DNA of 64,000 bases from Circinella umbellata. Lineage: Eukaryota; Mucoromycota; Mucoromycetes; Mucorales; Lichtheimiaceae. The DNA lies in the NCBI GenBank assembly GCA_025093555.1, contig JAIWNF010000039.1, positions 124,001 to 188,000 on the forward strand, written 5' to 3'. A model generated the notes under the pieces. That model was not told where the DNA came from, made no database searches, and saw only the letters and a list, made by a program, of their open reading frames with translations. A program made the translations under genes and the position numbers. Every line of letters starts with the position of its first letter. Position 1 is the first letter of the stretch. Positions 60,840 to 64,000 of the stretch are shown in pieces.

Positions 60840-61893
60840 TTTTATAAAGTGATGATGAGTAAACCAAAAAGTTATAGAATTAAGAAAAGAAGAGTTACCA
60901 TTAATTGAAATCAAATCTAATCAATCAACTAATTTATATAGCTGAGCTCGGACCAACCACTATCTACCTATAAGAATGACAGGTTTCAATTGCGCAGCAT
61001 GCAATCGCAATGTGTTGACGCTTGTAGTGACTGCCTTTTTAAGCGTTTTATATCTGAGTCCCTCATCCAGCTTGTGTGAGTCAGCTAGGCAACACCAAAG
61101 TAGAGTGAATGACTGTATTTTTTTTTTGAAACCACTGCGCACTTTAACGCTTTTTTTTTTCTTAGCTCACAAGACGATTATACTTGGTTTCCATGGTGAC
61201 CGACACGTTTTTTTAATTATCGTCTAGCGGATCTGTGGCGCTATTTTATTTTCCTTATTTTGCTGAGTAAGATACGTCGAGTTTAAGGTAACACACTAAT
61301 TTTTTAAACATCTCCACAATTATTACCCTTTTCAATAAACCATCAAGAGCTAAATGATGAAAAGCATCATATGTATGGATCAGCACAATAAGAAACTTAA
61401 AAAATATGGAAATTAAATTTGTGGATCGACTACCCCACTCTACTTAAATTTTAATGCTAACCATTAATATTCGATATATCACTTGTCATTTCTCGTTGGC
61501 TCGTGTAGCCCTAATAATAGAATCCTCCAATTATCTTCACTCTAGCCCTGTCCCTGCCCTGGTATCACTACTACCATTAAATGTTAGATACTCGTTCTCA
61601 AAAGAAAACATTGCTTTTACTAGTTTTTTTTATTACACAACTTATGCGCATGACTCTTCCCTCCAAAATTCAACTCTTTTTTGCTTTTCTTCTGTAGAGA
61701 CTGATTCCTAATACCAGTTATACGGACTTCTTTCTCTTTTATATCAATCAAGAGTTATAACAACCTTAACACATCACTATACATCAATATAATTGTCTTT
61801 GTGTTACATGCTCTACTTCCCCACCAGCAATCAGTTTGTTTTGTAAAGTTATTGTAAGTCTATGTATATTATGTAGACACAGAAAAAAAAATA
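60840..61893. other. Upstream of WWE-like paralogue 1, no gene seen
   Basis: This contains the promoter of paralogue 1 near its left end. A less AT-rich patch at 60990-61240 (ATGCAATCGCAATGTGTTGA and onward) has no coding signal that I can support. The TA at 61892-61893 is the target-site copy of the adjacent MITE. Confidence 0.45.
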
Positions 61894-62449
61894 CAGTAAG
61901 TCCTGTTAATTTCATTCGTGTTTAATTTCAACCCATTCATTTATTTGTTTTTGCTAGGAATAGTTACAAAACATAGTTTAAACTTTCACATCCCTTTTAA
62001 TTTTACTTTCACAGAGATTTTGAGGGCTTGAACTTAAGCGGCCTTACAAAACATGATTTGAGAAAGGCTTTTGTTGGTTGTCTGTGATAAAGAAGTTATA
62101 TAAAGTAGCTTGTTTATAAGACAACAACTGTTACAATTTCTTTTGAAAAATCAAGGAAACTTTGAAGCTCCACTTCAGTACCAACATTGATTGTATCTAT
62201 AGTACTCACATATTTTTTCTTTAGTGATTACTCTTATTACAAAAGATGTCAAAGAAATATTAACTGTATAATATGAAGCAAATTACATAGTCACTAAAAA
62301 TAGCTTATTGATCAATCATTTATTTATTATTATTTTTTGCTAAACTTTTTACCAGTTTTTCCTCCGACATGGTGCCTCGATAATTTCATTCCATCGTTAA
62401 TTTCACAAAATAGCTAAAAATGAAGTACATGAAATTAACGGGGATCTAC
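61894..62449. mobile_element. pogo/Tigger-like MITE with TA target-site duplication
   Basis: The left end reads CAGTAAGTCCTGTTAATTTC and the reverse complement of the right end reads CAGTAGATCCCCGTTAATTT. These form imperfect terminal inverted repeats of about 24 bases. TA flanks both ends (61892-61893 and 62450-62451), as expected for the Tc1/mariner-pogo superfamily. The element is 556 bases, too short for a transposase. On the minus strand a broken frame includes TEVELQSFLDFSKE and, further on, KQATLYNFF, reminiscent of the C-terminal end of pogo/jerky transposases. This suggests an internal-deletion derivative. Confidence 0.75.
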
Positions 62450-62451
62450 TG

Positions 62452-63286
62452 TATAAGAAATAGAAAAAATTATTTTTCAACAGATAATTGAGAAATATTT
62501 TAATCAATAATAATCATATCTTTTTATTTTCATTATAAAGATTTTTTATTTATTTATTTTTATTTACTAAGCCGGTAGTTAAAAATAAGAAAAGAGTTTA
62601 CAACTTTTGTAATCATAGTGATCGTCATAACCATTACCAACCATGATCGAGTATAAGATCGTAATATAATTATCAATTCGCATCAATATATATTCATAAC
62701 GTGCGGCGTAGCGAATTAAGGATTTTTGTGTTACATAGTCTATTTTTGTAGCTACTTTAAATAATTCCCATTGGGAACTGGTTGAAAATGGAGAGGGGTC
62801 AATAAAATTTTATCCTATATACAAAATAGAAAAAGGAATGGGAATACAAATAAAGGAAAGGAAAAGAGATAAAAAGTAAAAAGAATGATAGAGGGATATA
62901 TAGTGAATAAAATTGAGAGTTAAAAATATGCCAATGGTTGAAGAAAAAATAATAATATATGGTGACGCGTGAAAAAAAAGAAAACAAAAAGAAAATTCAT
63001 AATGAAGTGCAAAGATTAATTGATGCTGTGTTATATATATATATATTGGATTGTTTTGATGTATATTGTTGTATGCAAATGCGTAAATTGTGTGTAAATG
63101 TGTTTGTTGCGTAAATATATTTTTGCATGTAAATGACTGTTGTGTTTAAATGTGTGTGTTGCGTTTAAATGATACTGCTGCGTGTAAAATATGTGCAGGT
63201 GTACCCGATATGTGTAAATGTGTGTGGAAGTGTATATATGTATATGTGTATCAATGTACATAAAGAAAAAAAACAGAGAATTGATA
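62452..63286. other. 3' side of WWE-like paralogue 2, with minisatellite
   Basis: AT-rich DNA between the MITE and the second WWE-like gene. The right part contains a degenerate minisatellite (listed separately) that probably lies in the 3' UTR of paralogue 2. Antisense frames here (62799-62987, 63031-63405) are by-products of simple sequence. Confidence 0.45.
63073..63230 (+). repeat. Degenerate GTAAATGTG minisatellite
   Basis: About eight units built on GTAAAT or TTTAAAT, usually with GTG or GCG next to them, occur every 12-24 bases. The unit length drifts. It ends about 60 bases before the stop codon of the second WWE-like gene on the other strand. Confidence 0.65.
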
Positions 63287-63560
63287 TTACACGCCAGTTC
63301 GTGCAATTGGTATTCTAGTAGAAAATTGCTGTACGTAAAGACCAGGACCATTGACATAGACGACTCCTTGCAATGATGGAACATAAACATTCGCGGAAGA
63401 ACCACGTCGCCAAAGGTGTTCTATAGAGTAGTTCGTCTGTTGATCGAAAGCTAATCTTTTGTATTAATTATAAGAGTATAATAAAAAGACACTTCTTATA
63501 TACATAGATATACTTACGAATCCATACGGTTCCTGCTTGATATACCCATTGAAAGCTCAT
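63287..63560 (-). CDS. Single-domain WWE-like microprotein, paralogue 2
   Basis: Two exons (63560-63518, 63450-63287) give 68 residues. It begins MSFQWVYQAGTVWIPFD, continues NYSIEHLWRRGS, and ends VYVNGPGLYVQQFSTRIPIA then RTGV. Exon lengths (43 and 164 nt) equal those of the paralogue at 60564-60839, and the intron splits the same Pro codon. Differences are scattered and mostly conservative (V/L, S/T, F/W), as under purifying selection. No signal peptide or membrane segment is seen, so a cytosolic or nuclear protein is likely. The WWE-like reading is the same as for paralogue 1. The pair share orientation and lie 2.4 kb apart, which indicates local duplication. Confidence 0.75.
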
Positions 63561-64000
63561 ACTGTGATGGAAAATAGTATACGGGTGTAATGTATAATAA
63601 AACAAAGAAGACAGAAAGTGAGCGCGAATTTAATGACAATCAATTAATGTTTGTTGTCGTTAAAAAGAAAAACATAGGCCCTTTTTATACTCTCGAAAAA
63701 TATATTTATATTTATTTTTACATGAAAAGTGATCTTCTTGGTATTCTAAATAAAGTTTGACCCTTAGCCCATTTCTGGGTGCTGGTATTACATACATAAG
63801 TAGCGTATCATGAATTTTTTTTTTGAAACATTTCACTCGAAATCAATGTTATTGTTAGGGATTACCATGCATTTCATTTTTGGTGCTTCAAATAATTCAT
63901 TTTGCTCTTATTGTTATTACTAATGGCACTAGTTTTTTTTAACTCTATAGCTATTTTTATATAATTGATGTCTGAAAAGCAGTGTGTAATTTATTGATCC
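63561..64000. other. Upstream region of WWE-like paralogue 2
   Basis: This holds the promoter of the second WWE-like gene at its left end. No gene or repeat seen in the remainder to the window edge. Confidence 0.45.

Noticed and set aside
63031..63405. 124-codon minus-strand frame with His/Tyr/Thr repeats
   Set aside because: It overlaps the WWE-like gene in another frame and then runs through the minisatellite; no independent support.

Overview
This is eukaryotic nuclear DNA, strongly AT-rich, with dense genes split by short GT-AG introns (mostly 45-130 nt). The gene set is fungal: the exomer protein Chs5, Sec16 with CAA-rich polyglutamine, Aim25, Rsm25, Gis2, Cns1 and Swi3/Rsc8. Codon style, intron style and the unusual kelch membrane protein best fit an early-diverging filamentous fungus of the Mucoromycota (Mucorales-like). 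That placement is inference; no species can be named. No rRNA, tRNA or CRISPR array was recognised. Layout. 0-2.2 kb: a 440-bp tandem duplication and one copy of a dispersed repeat. 2.2-18.2 kb: a packed cluster with a kelch multi-pass membrane protein (-), Gis2/CNBP zinc-knuckle protein (-), tRNA-splicing endonuclease subunit Sen54 (+), an oligopeptidase B-type S9 peptidase (-), an anchored low-complexity protein (+), Hsp90 co-chaperone Cns1/TTC4 (-) and the scramblase-like Aim25 (+). 18.2-23.6 kb: gene-poor DNA holding two diverged copies of an element in inverted orientation, each around a short lysine-rich reading frame. 23.6-35.5 kb: a coiled-coil protein of unknown role (+), an M20 amidohydrolase with 11-nt and 23-nt microexons (-), the NAD-isocitrate dehydrogenase regulatory subunit Idh1 (+), a small unknown (-), Gdt1 (-), mitoribosomal Rsm25/mS23 (-) and a very short Chs5 (+). 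35.5-41.5 kb: a decayed Tnp2-type (CACTA-like) transposase. 41.5-44.3 kb: mitochondrial EF-G2 (Mef2). 44.3-48 kb: gene-poor, with the second inverted copy of the dispersed repeat. 48-58.4 kb: Sec16 (+), a small unknown (-) and Swi3/Rsc8 (+). 58.4-64 kb: two paralogous 68-residue proteins (-), each apparently a lone WWE-like domain, flanking a pogo-like MITE with TA target-site duplication. The genes are mostly housekeeping and do not form one pathway. Three are clearly mitochondrial (Mef2, Rsm25, Idh1) and Aim25 plus the S9 peptidase probably are. Sec16, Chs5 and Gdt1 belong to the secretory route. Several neighbours are divergent and share short upstream regions (7633-7920 and 16043-16265). 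The least ordinary content is the WWE-like microprotein pair, the inverted short-ORF element at 19.1-20.8 kb, the kelch/three-membrane-segment fusion, and the Gis2 introns that repeatedly cut zinc knuckles at the same place.
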